A stretch of DNA of 8,008 bases, from NCBI GenBank assembly GCA_015486915.1, contig WFQS01000612.1:1-8008 (forward strand), written 5' to 3'. Position 1 is the stretch's first letter. Every line of letters starts with the position of its first letter. This stretch comes from Desulfobacteraceae bacterium (GTDB taxonomy: Bacteria > Desulfobacterota > Desulfobacteria > Desulfobacterales > Desulfobacteraceae). Positions 1-5,779 of the stretch are shown piece after piece. The translations under genes and the position numbers were made by a program. Below the pieces are notes generated by a model that was not told the DNA's origin, searched no databases, and saw only the letters and a program-made list of their open reading frames with translations.

Positions 1-303
1 CCTTCAGGAATTGCCCACTGCAGTGAAACCGGATGTTTAAGGGAAAAACTCCATGTACCTTCCGGAGAACGCCACGAACTGTGCAGGGGAGTGCATGCTG
101 AACAGAACGCAATTGTCCAGGCGGCATATCACGGTATCTCAGTTAAAGATTCCGTTCTTTACTGCACTAATCAGCCATGCTCAATCTGTGCAAAGATGAT
201 CATAAATGCAGGTATCAGAAAGGTATATTTCAGGAATGAATACAACGATGCCATGTCTGAGGAGATGTTTTCCGAAGCTGGTATTGAACTTGTCAAATGC
301 TGA
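1..303 (+). CDS. comEB: Deoxycytidylate (dCMP) deaminase, 3' part only
   Basis: The frame is open from the first base of the window to the TGA at 301-303, giving 100 residues with the N-terminus cut off by the window edge. The family deaminates dCMP to dUMP, the precursor for dTMP, using a catalytic zinc. The visible fragment carries the zinc and catalytic motif H32-A-E34 (HAEQNAI) and the second zinc motif P59-C60-S-I-C63. Upstream of these it has the segment [25 protein letters not shown], typical of the ComEB/dCMP deaminase group, whose C7, C12 and nearby His residues resemble the extra metal site of that group. A GTG at 91 could be taken for a start, but it lies inside the conserved core, so the real start is upstream of the window. 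It precedes nrdR by 37 bases, which fits a shared link to deoxynucleotide metabolism. Identification is confident at family level; allosteric behaviour cannot be judged. Confidence 0.9.
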   Translation, partial: PSGIAHCSETGCLREKLHVPSGERHELCRGVHAEQNAIVQAAYHGISVKDSVLYCTNQPCSICAKMIINAGIRKVYFRNEYNDAMSEEMFSEAGIELVKC

Positions 304-340
304 AAAAATCGGAATACTCCCACAGTGAGAAAAAAATAAC

Positions 341-799
341 ATGAAATGTCCCTATTGCGGCAGCTTAAACAGCAGAGTGACGGATTCACGTCTGACCCCA
401 AGCGAATTTGCAATCCGCAGGCGCAGGGAATGTCAAAATTGCAGGCGCCGGTTCACCACCTATGAAAAAGTTCAGGAAATACCCATTGTAATCGTTAAAA
501 AAGACGGCAGAAGAGAGGACTTTAACAGAGAAAAAATTCTATCGGGTATTAAAAGAGCCTGTGAAAAACGTGCCATCAGTATGGATCAGATAGAAAAAAT
601 TGTTGATTTAATTGAACGTGAATTAAGGGATAGCAATGAAAAAGAGGTTCCTTCAAAAATTGTGGGAGAAAAAATAATGAAGGCTCTTCATACCCTTGAC
701 GGCGTTGCCTATGTGAGGTTTGCCTCTGTTTACCGGGAATTCAAGGATATCGGTGATTTCATGAAAGAATTAAAAAGCCTTATACCTCCAAATACTTGA
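341..799 (+). CDS. nrdR: NrdR, ATP-cone transcriptional repressor of ribonucleotide reductase genes
   Basis: The 152-residue product has the usual NrdR length and architecture. It begins with a zinc ribbon formed by C3-x2-C6 and C31-x2-C34 with the conserved RRRREC and RRRFTTYE stretches (about residues 1-45), which binds DNA. An ATP-cone follows (about residues 49-139), opening with VIVKKDGRREDFNREKILSGIKRAC, which senses ATP/dATP. In this family nucleotide binding controls repression of nrd genes through NrdR boxes. No ribonucleotide reductase gene and no obvious NrdR box pair is visible in the window, so its targets lie elsewhere. The ATG at 341 is chosen because it places the first cysteine pair at the expected position; upstream there is only a weak GTGAG-like ribosome site. 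The gene sits 37 bases after the dCMP deaminase gene and is followed by a 150-base AT-rich gap. Confidence 0.96.
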   Translation: MKCPYCGSLNSRVTDSRLTPSEFAIRRRRECQNCRRRFTTYEKVQEIPIVIVKKDGRREDFNREKILSGIKRACEKRAISMDQIEKIVDLIERELRDSNEKEVPSKIVGEKIMKALHTLDGVAYVRFASVYREFKDIGDFMKELKSLIPPNT

Positions 800-855
800 T
801 GAAAATTCAAAGAGAAGAAACAGGCAAAACCATAAATAAAAATCAAAATAATTCC

Positions 856-871
856 ATAAAAATATTTTTAT
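856..871. repeat. 16-bp perfect AT-only palindrome
   Basis: The sequence ATAAAAATATTTTTAT equals its own reverse complement. It lies 20 bases upstream of the candidate -35 box of ribD, where an operator or an AT-rich upstream element would sit. In such AT-rich DNA a palindrome of A and T runs can also arise by chance, so no binding protein is proposed. Confidence 0.4.
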
Positions 872-890
872 ATTAAAAGCAATTCCGCCA

Positions 891-919
891 TTGATAATTT
901 CAGAATAAAAGATTATATC
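891..919 (+). promoter_or_regulatory. Candidate sigma-70-type promoter for ribD
   Basis: TTGATA at 891-896 matches the -35 consensus TTGACA at five of six positions. After a 17-base spacer, TATATC at 914-919 matches the -10 consensus TATAAT at four of six. Transcription would begin near 925, leaving a 5' leader of only about 25 bases before the ribD ATG. The geometry is good, but AT-rich DNA yields such matches easily, so this is a moderate-to-weak call. Confidence 0.35.
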
Positions 920-949
920 CTAAAAAAATATGAAACAAAAATTAAATTT

Positions 950-2128
950 ATGAGCATACCGATGAATGATTCGGATTATATGAAACTTGCCCTTTGCCTT
1001 GCTGAAAAAGGAAGGGGTTATACCTCTCCAAATCCAATGGTGGGAGCTGTTGTTGTAAAAAACAATATGGTTGTTGGAAAAGGATGGCACAGGGGCGCGG
1101 GCCTTGCCCATGCAGAGGTTGAGGCGATTAATGACGCAGGTGAAAAAGCAAAAGGAGGAGACATCTATGTCACTCTCGAGCCGTGCAACCACTATGGAAA
1201 AACGCCTCCATGTACAGAAAAGATAATCAATGCGGGAATCAGACGTGTTTTTGTGGGAGCCCAGGACCCTAATCCATTTGTTGCCGGAGGAGGAATAGAT
1301 TTTTTAAGGCAAAACAAAATAGAAGTAAAAAAGGATGTATGCAGAAAAGAAGCAGAAAACCTTATTGAAGATTTTATATGGTATGTTAAAAACGATAAAA
1401 AACCGTTTGTTATCCTTAAATGCGCTTCCACACTGGACGGAAGACTTGCGACATCCACAGGGGATTCAAAGTGGATCACCAATGATAAATCCAGGGCCTT
1501 TGTGCATAAATTAAGGCATGGTGTGGATGGTATAATGGTGGGAAACGGGACACTTAAAAATGATGATCCATCCCTCACCGCAAGAATAAAAGATTTTGAT
1601 ACAAGGGACCCGAAAAGAATAATTTTAGATACTAACCTTTCCATTGATTTAAATTCAAAAGTTTTAAATCAGAAATCAGATGCAGTTACCATAATAGCAG
1701 CTTCAGAAAATGCCCGGCCTGAAAAAAGAAAACAGCTTGAAAAAATGGGGGCAATTGTTATTTGTGTACCATTGATTGTTAACAAATGTAACAATGACAC
1801 AAATTCAGTGAAAAAAGAAGCCACGTATAATAAAACTTATAACAGCAATGCGATGCTTGACCTTGAATTTCTCCTTGATAAGCTTGGCTCCATGGGAATA
1901 ATGAGTCTTTTGATTGAAGGAGGAGCCACATTGATCCATTCTGCCCTCATGAAAAAACTTGTTAATAAAGTTTTCTTTTTCATGGCACCTAAAATTCTCG
2001 GTGGTGATGACGGTGTGCCGGTATGCAGGGGAAAAGGCCATAAATTCATGAAAGATGCTTTTCAATTACACAACCTTGACTTTATGAGGTTTGATGATGA
2101 TATTCTCATTCAGGGTTATTTAAAATAA
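950..2128 (+). CDS. ribD: RibD, bifunctional diaminohydroxyphosphoribosylaminopyrimidine deaminase / 5-amino-6-(5-phosphoribosylamino)uracil reductase
   Basis: RibD catalyses the second and third steps of the GTP branch of riboflavin synthesis: deamination of the pyrimidine ring, then NADPH-dependent reduction of the ribosyl chain. The N-terminal deaminase domain (about residues 5-147) shows TSPNPMVGAV, the zinc and catalytic motif H54-A-E56 and the paired zinc cysteines C79 and C88 in LEPCNHYGKTPPC. The C-terminal reductase domain (about 150-392) begins PFVILKCASTLDGRLAT, continues SKWIT, and ends with LLIEGGATL and APKILGG. At 392 residues it is slightly longer than usual; the excess is an Asn/Lys-rich stretch at about residues 278-302, between the conserved parts of the reductase. 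The ATG at 950 has no convincing Shine-Dalgarno sequence; the ATG at 962 (Met5) is an alternative and also lacks one. A candidate promoter lies just upstream and ribE follows after a structured 127-base leader. Confidence 0.96.
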   Translation: MSIPMNDSDYMKLALCLAEKGRGYTSPNPMVGAVVVKNNMVVGKGWHRGAGLAHAEVEAINDAGEKAKGGDIYVTLEPCNHYGKTPPCTEKIINAGIRRVFVGAQDPNPFVAGGGIDFLRQNKIEVKKDVCRKEAENLIEDFIWYVKNDKKPFVILKCASTLDGRLATSTGDSKWITNDKSRAFVHKLRHGVDGIMVGNGTLKNDDPSLTARIKDFDTRDPKRIILDTNLSIDLNSKVLNQKSDAVTIIAASENARPEKRKQLEKMGAIVICVPLIVNKCNNDTNSVKKEATYNKTYNSNAMLDLEFLLDKLGSMGIMSLLIEGGATLIHSALMKKLVNKVFFFMAPKILGGDDGVPVCRGKGHKFMKDAFQLHNLDFMRFDDDILIQGYLK

Positions 2129-2255
2129 CCGCCATGGGGCGGATCTGAAGACTCTCAGACTACCTCTAAGAATCAAAAATTCTGACAAATACAGGGTCGA
2201 AGACGCGAATAAAAACGACCACGGGGCCGATCCGGATCAGGGGAGAAGGTAAAAT
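2129..2255 (+). promoter_or_regulatory. Structured, GC-richer leader upstream of ribE, possibly a degenerate FMN-riboswitch-like element
   Basis: This 127-base spacer is about half G+C (63 of 127 counted by eye), unlike the AT-rich spacers elsewhere in the window. It can form several small hairpins: CCGCC (2129-2133) with GGCGG (2138-2142); TCTGA (2144-2148) with TCAGA (2155-2159); AGAAT (2169-2173) with ATTCT (2179-2183); and GGTCG (2195-2199) with CGACC (2216-2220). It ends in GGGGCCGA, TCCGGAT and GGGGAGAAGG (2223-2249). This resembles the 3' end of the FMN (RFN) riboswitch, but without the small hairpin that normally separates the first two blocks. The 5' hallmarks of that riboswitch, such as AGGGTGAAATTCCC, GGCGGT and CGCGAGCC, are not present intact. 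The purine-rich GGGGAGAAGG at 2240-2249 is the ribE ribosome site, six bases before the ATG. Structure and composition are seen; a regulatory role is inference. Confidence 0.4.
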
Positions 2256-2924
2256 ATGTTCACGGGAATTATTGAGGGCTGCGGAACCATAAAAAAAATA
2301 CTGGCCAGTGGAGAAGGTAAACGGCTCTCCATATACAGTGATTTTGATCTTTCAGGCAGTAAAATTGGTGATTCCATTGCAGTGAACGGGGCATGCCTCA
2401 CCGCCGTGAGCCTGAATAAAAGGATGTTTGAAGTTGATATGGCACCTGAAACCGTATCAAGAACGAGTTTTAAACATCTTGTCTCAGGTGCAAGGGTAAA
2501 TATTGAAAGGGCCTTAATACTGTCCGACCGTATCGACGGACACCTTGTATCCGGTCATATTGACGGTACGGGAAAAATAGCATCAATAACAAACAGAAGC
2601 AACGCTGTCATTTTTTCCATTGAAGTTAATCCCATGCTTGCATCTGAAATGATTGAAAAAGGCTCTGTTGCAGTGGATGGAATAAGTCTTACCATTAACA
2701 GACGTTCTGACACCGATTTTGAAATAAGTGTTATCCCCCATACAGCGAAAATAACAACTCTTGGATCTAAAACTGCTGGGGATGAGGTTAATATTGAAAC
2801 CGATATGATAGGTAAATATGTAAAACGATTTCTCCAGAAAACCTCTTTGTCAAAACAGGAAAAAACAGATAAAAACAAAAAGGATATTACCATGGAAATC
2901 CTCGCAAAAAACGGATTTCTATAA
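2256..2924 (+). CDS. ribE: Riboflavin synthase, alpha subunit
   Basis: This enzyme performs the last step of riboflavin synthesis, dismutating two 6,7-dimethyl-8-ribityllumazine molecules into riboflavin and the diaminouracil that RibH reuses. The protein has the two lumazine-binding barrels of the family. The first (about residues 1-97) opens with the signature MFTGIIE and contains GDSIAVNGACLT, with S40, C47 and T49 at the catalytic-barrel positions. The second (about 98-190) contains GHLVSGHIDG, KGSVAVDGISLT (135-146) and IPHT (160-163). The short C-terminal helix (MEILAKNGFL) is joined by a lysine-rich linker, making 222 residues, slightly long for the family. The ATG at 2256 has a strong purine-rich ribosome site (GGGGAGAAGG, 2240-2249), the only gene here besides the metallohydrolase with such a clear one. 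ribBA follows after 60 bases. Confidence 0.96.
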   Translation: MFTGIIEGCGTIKKILASGEGKRLSIYSDFDLSGSKIGDSIAVNGACLTAVSLNKRMFEVDMAPETVSRTSFKHLVSGARVNIERALILSDRIDGHLVSGHIDGTGKIASITNRSNAVIFSIEVNPMLASEMIEKGSVAVDGISLTINRRSDTDFEISVIPHTAKITTLGSKTAGDEVNIETDMIGKYVKRFLQKTSLSKQEKTDKNKKDITMEILAKNGFL

Positions 2925-2984
2925 CCGATAAAAAACCGCTAAAAATCACCATTAAAATATTTATTAAAAACGGAGTATTGATAA

Positions 2985-4190
2985 ATGCCGCATATTACAA
3001 TTAAACAGGCCATTGAAGATATAAAAGCCGGACGTATGGTTATTCTCGTTGATGATGAAGACCGTGAAAATGAGGGTGATCTCACAATGGCTGCAGAAGC
3101 TGTTACACCTGAAGCCATAAATTTCATGGCAAAATACGGAAGGGGCCTTATCTGCCTTTCCATGACAGGAGAAATGGCTGACAAACTCGGACTGAAAATG
3201 ATGGTTGAACATAATACATCACAGTTTGAAACCGGATTCACCGTTTCCATAGAGGCAAGAAGCGGTGTTACAACGGGTATTTCAGCAGCGGACAGGGCCA
3301 CCACAATCCAGACTGCAGTGGCAGATGGTGCAACTGCTGCCGATCTTGTAAGACCAGGCCACATATTTCCCCTTCGGGCAAAAGACGGTGGTGTTATGGT
3401 CAGGGTTGGACAGACAGAGGGTTCAGTTGACCTTGCAAGGCTTGCAGGCCTCAAACCTGCAGGCACAATCTGTGAAATCATGGATGAAGACGGTACGATG
3501 GCAAGAATGCCTTCCCTTGAAAAATTCAGCGAAAAACACAATATTGGCATATGTACAATTGCAGATCTTGTTGAATACCGCATGAAAAACGAATCTTTTG
3601 TTAAAAAAGCTGCTGATACAATGATACCAACGGCATTTGGAGGAGAATTCAGGATAATTGCATATGAAAACAGCTTTGACAATCTTACCCATATTGCCCT
3701 TATAAAAGGCGAGATAGATCCTGAAAAACCGGTTCTTGTCAGGGTTCATTCCGAGTGCATGACAGGTGATATTTTCGGCTCCATGCGCTGTGACTGTGGA
3801 GATCAGCTTCACAAGGCCATGGAAATGATGGACAGGGAAGGATGCGGTGTTGTCCTTTATTTAAGACAGGAAGGACGCGGAATAGGTCTTGTAAACAAAC
3901 TTAAAGCCTATGAACTACAGAGACAGGGGTGTGATACGGTTGAGGCAAACCTTAAACTGGGATTTAAACCTGATCTCAGGGATTATGGTATAGGTGCACA
4001 GATTCTTGTTGACCTTGGTGTAAGACAGATGAGACTTTTAACCAATAACCCCAAAAAAATGGTTGGACTCCAGGGTTACGGCTTAAGCGTTGTTGAGCAG
4101 ATTCCAATTGAGATTGAACCCAATGAATATAACAAGGGATATCTCCAGTGCAAACAGCTTAAAATGGGACATCTTCTCAATGTATGCTGA
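2985..4190 (+). CDS. ribBA: RibBA, bifunctional 3,4-dihydroxy-2-butanone 4-phosphate synthase / GTP cyclohydrolase II
   Basis: This 401-residue fusion feeds both branches of riboflavin synthesis. The N-terminal RibB domain (about residues 1-200) converts ribulose 5-phosphate to dihydroxybutanone phosphate. It shows the acidic metal-binding motif DDEDRENEGDL (23-33), the stretch RSGVTTGISAADRATT, RPGHIFPL with H126, and GTICEIM with E164. The C-terminal RibA domain (about 205-400) opens the imidazole ring of GTP. Its zinc cysteines are C258, C269 and C271 in HSECMTGDIFGSMRCDCG, with the canonical spacing. It also has the QEGRGIGL loop (295-302), DTVEANLKLGF, RDYGIGAQIL and LTNNPKK. Both halves keep their key residues, so both activities are expected, whereas in some RibBA proteins one half has decayed. 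A GGAG at 2972-2975 supports the ATG at 2985. ribH begins 36 bases after its stop. Confidence 0.97.
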   Translation: MPHITIKQAIEDIKAGRMVILVDDEDRENEGDLTMAAEAVTPEAINFMAKYGRGLICLSMTGEMADKLGLKMMVEHNTSQFETGFTVSIEARSGVTTGISAADRATTIQTAVADGATAADLVRPGHIFPLRAKDGGVMVRVGQTEGSVDLARLAGLKPAGTICEIMDEDGTMARMPSLEKFSEKHNIGICTIADLVEYRMKNESFVKKAADTMIPTAFGGEFRIIAYENSFDNLTHIALIKGEIDPEKPVLVRVHSECMTGDIFGSMRCDCGDQLHKAMEMMDREGCGVVLYLRQEGRGIGLVNKLKAYELQRQGCDTVEANLKLGFKPDLRDYGIGAQILVDLGVRQMRLLTNNPKKMVGLQGYGLSVVEQIPIEIEPNEYNKGYLQCKQLKMGHLLNVC

Positions 4191-4226
4191 TGCAAACCTT
4201 TCATTGAAAAAAACAGGATAAAAAAA

Positions 4227-4706
4227 ATGTCTAATATTATTGAAGCAAGTCTTCTTGCAGAGGGAAAAAAATTCGGGATCATCACGGCAAGGTTCAATGA
4301 TTTCATAACTGAAAAACTTGTCAACGGTGCATTGGATGCACTTAAGAGAAGCGGTTGTGCCGATTCAGATATAACAATTGTAAAAGTACCCGGCGCTTTT
4401 GAAATTCCGCTTGCAGCAAAAAAAATGGCAGCTTCTGAAAAATTTGATGCCATCATATGCCTTGGCGCTGTAATCAGAGGAGCCACATCCCATTATGATT
4501 ATGTCTGTGCAGAAGTTTCAAAGGGTATTGCCGCAGTGAGTCTTGATTCAGGGCTTCCTGTTCTCTTTGGAATACTTACAACAGATTCCATAGAACAGGC
4601 AATTGAAAGAGCTGGAACAAAATCCGGAAACAAAGGTTTTGATTCAGCCCTTGCGGCCGTTGAAATGGCTAATCTCATGGAAACAATAGATAATAACAAG
4701 GTTTAA
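4227..4706 (+). CDS. ribH: RibH, 6,7-dimethyl-8-ribityllumazine synthase (riboflavin synthase beta subunit)
   Basis: RibH condenses 5-amino-6-ribitylaminouracil with dihydroxybutanone phosphate to make lumazine, the substrate of RibE; family members assemble into pentamers or 60-subunit shells. The 159-residue length is typical. Visible motifs are the substrate-binding ARFN (21-24), [14 protein letters not shown] (54-67), [16 protein letters not shown] (78-93) with the catalytic-position H89, and [11 protein letters not shown] (127-137) with the phosphate-binding arginine and lysine region. An AGGA at 4215-4218 precedes the ATG at 4227 by eight bases. The gene lies between ribBA and nusB, and ribH-nusB adjacency is very common in bacteria. 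Only six bases separate its stop from the nusB start, and the nusB ribosome site falls inside its last codons, so the two are probably translated together. Confidence 0.97.
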   Translation: MSNIIEASLLAEGKKFGIITARFNDFITEKLVNGALDALKRSGCADSDITIVKVPGAFEIPLAAKKMAASEKFDAIICLGAVIRGATSHYDYVCAEVSKGIAAVSLDSGLPVLFGILTTDSIEQAIERAGTKSGNKGFDSALAAVEMANLMETIDNNKV

Positions 4707-4712
4707 TCTGAA

Positions 4713-5132
4713 ATGGCTAACCGCAGACTTTCACGTGAACTTGCCCTTCAGTCCCTTTTTTATTTTGACAGGGATAAGGAAATAAAAGACTCTGAAAAAC
4801 TTGTTGAATCTTTTAAAAAAAACTTTGGAGACAAGATAAAACTCTCGGATGAATCTTTTTTTACTGAACTGGTTCATGGTGTTATTAAATCCAGTCCGGA
4901 AATTGACCTTATTTTGCAGACATGCTCAAAAAACTGGAAAATTTCAAGGATGCCCGGGGTTGACAGAGTAATAATGCGTATAGCAATATTCGAACTTTTG
5001 TATTGTTCCGATATTCCTTCCGTTGTTTCCATAAATGAAGCTGTGGAAATAGCGAAAAAATTTGGAACAGCTAAATCCGCAAGTTTTATCAACGGTGTTC
5101 TTGACTGCATTCGTGTTGCTCAAAAATTGTAA
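4713..5132 (+). CDS. nusB: NusB, transcription antitermination factor
   Basis: NusB is a small all-helical RNA-binding protein that, with NusE (S10), recognises boxA and supports antitermination on ribosomal RNA operons. The 139-residue product starts with the arginine-rich RNA-binding helix MANRRLSRELALQSLFYFD. It has the conserved C-terminal half PGVDRVIMRIAIFELLY (residues about 89-105), IPSVVSINEAVEIAKKFGT and SFINGVLD. The start at 4713 leaves a six-base gap after ribH; an AAGG at 4698-4701 within the end of ribH is the likely ribosome site, at a slightly long spacing. No unusual residues were noticed. The next gene begins 18 bases after its stop. Confidence 0.96.
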   Translation: MANRRLSRELALQSLFYFDRDKEIKDSEKLVESFKKNFGDKIKLSDESFFTELVHGVIKSSPEIDLILQTCSKNWKISRMPGVDRVIMRIAIFELLYCSDIPSVVSINEAVEIAKKFGTAKSASFINGVLDCIRVAQKL

Positions 5133-5136
5133 TATA

Positions 5137-5153
5137 TTAAGGAGGCTGTTTTG
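5137..5153 (+). promoter_or_regulatory. Strong ribosome binding site deciding a TTG start
   Basis: TTAAGGAGG at 5137-5145 is a near-perfect Shine-Dalgarno sequence, five bases before TTG at 5151. No ATG lies at a suitable distance; the first in-frame ATG is codon 12, inside the conserved N-terminal strand. The site therefore fixes TTG as the start of the metallohydrolase gene. Confidence 0.8.
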
Positions 5154-5771
5154 ATTATAAAACAACTTGAAGTTGGTCCCATCATGGCGAACTGTTATAT
5201 ACTCGGCTGCGAAGATACAAAGCAGGCTGTGGTTATTGATCCCGGTGATGAGGCTGACAGAATTCTTACAACCCTTGCCAAGTTGAAACTTACCGTTAAA
5301 TATATCATAAATACCCATGGTCACTTTGATCATGTAGGTGCTAACAAAAGAATGAAAGATGTAACAAAAGCAACCCTCATGATCCATCCCGATGATGAAC
5401 CCATGCTTTGTGAATTATCTTCTGCTGCTTCAGCCTTTGGACTTTCATCTGATAATTCTCCAAAGGCCGACAAATACCTTAATGACGGTGATGAAATTAC
5501 ATTTGGAAACATAACTCTTAAAGTAATTCATACTCCGGGTCATTCAAAGGGAGGGGTATGTCTTTACACCGATGGTGCTGTTTTTGTGGGGGATACTCTT
5601 TTTAAGGGCTCAATTGGAAGAACCGATCTTCCGGGCGGAAATTATAACACTTTAATTTCAAGTATTAAAAATAAACTCCTTGCCTTTGATGAAAACACTA
5701 TTGTGTATCCGGGACATGGACCGGAGACAACAATAGGAATGGAAAAAAGAACAAATCCTTTTCTGCTGTAA
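5151..5771 (+). CDS. Metallo-beta-lactamase-fold hydrolase, glyoxalase II-like
   Basis: The 206-residue protein belongs to the metallo-beta-lactamase superfamily and is close in style to the short, YcbL-like glyoxalase II group. Metal ligands are all visible: H56-x-H58-x-D60-H61 in THGHFDHVGA, H131 in HTPGHSKGG, D148 in VGDTLF and H189 in YPGHG. The motif GSIGRTDLPGG after D148 is typical of this subgroup. There is no signal peptide, so it should act in the cytoplasm on two metal ions, probably zinc or iron. The physiological substrate cannot be read from sequence; thioester hydrolysis (hydroxyacylglutathione or similar) is the family-based guess. It has an excellent ribosome site and a TTG start, sits 18 bases after nusB, and is followed by pabBC after eight bases, which implies co-transcription but does not reveal a role. 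Confidence 0.88.
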   Translation: MIIKQLEVGPIMANCYILGCEDTKQAVVIDPGDEADRILTTLAKLKLTVKYIINTHGHFDHVGANKRMKDVTKATLMIHPDDEPMLCELSSAASAFGLSSDNSPKADKYLNDGDEITFGNITLKVIHTPGHSKGGVCLYTDGAVFVGDTLFKGSIGRTDLPGGNYNTLISSIKNKLLAFDENTIVYPGHGPETTIGMEKRTNPFLL

Positions 5772-5779
5772 AATAAATA

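Larger units (their letters stand above)
800..949. other. AT-rich spacer between nrdR and ribD
   Basis: This 150-base stretch has only roughly a quarter G+C by eye, clearly lower than the genes on either side. It contains a perfect AT-only palindrome (856-871), a candidate promoter (891-919) and two short reading frames that I do not regard as genes (799-876 and 930-953). No stem-loop followed by a T-run was found, so there is no visible intrinsic terminator for nrdR. It is the longest non-coding gap in the window and the likeliest place for the start of the riboflavin transcript. Confidence 0.6.

Noticed and set aside
799..876. 25-codon frame starting at an ATG that overlaps the nrdR stop (TGATG)
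   Set aside because: The product is Lys/Asn/Ile-rich as expected from random AT-rich DNA, ends in the palindrome region and has no recognisable feature. The overlap alone is not enough to call a gene.
2129..2159. Hairpins just after ribD as an intrinsic terminator
   Set aside because: The two 5-bp stems are short and are not followed by a run of T, so they do not fit a rho-independent terminator.
2182..2210. CTGACA followed after 17 bases by GCGAAT as a promoter for ribE
   Set aside because: The -35 match is fair, but the -10 matches at only three of six positions and the surrounding sequence is GC-rich, so I do not call it.
2939..3682. Long reverse-strand open frame (247 codons) opposite ribBA
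   Set aside because: It lies entirely against the strongly conserved RibB domain and upstream spacer, shows no family motif and has no ribosome site. It is a shadow of the real gene.
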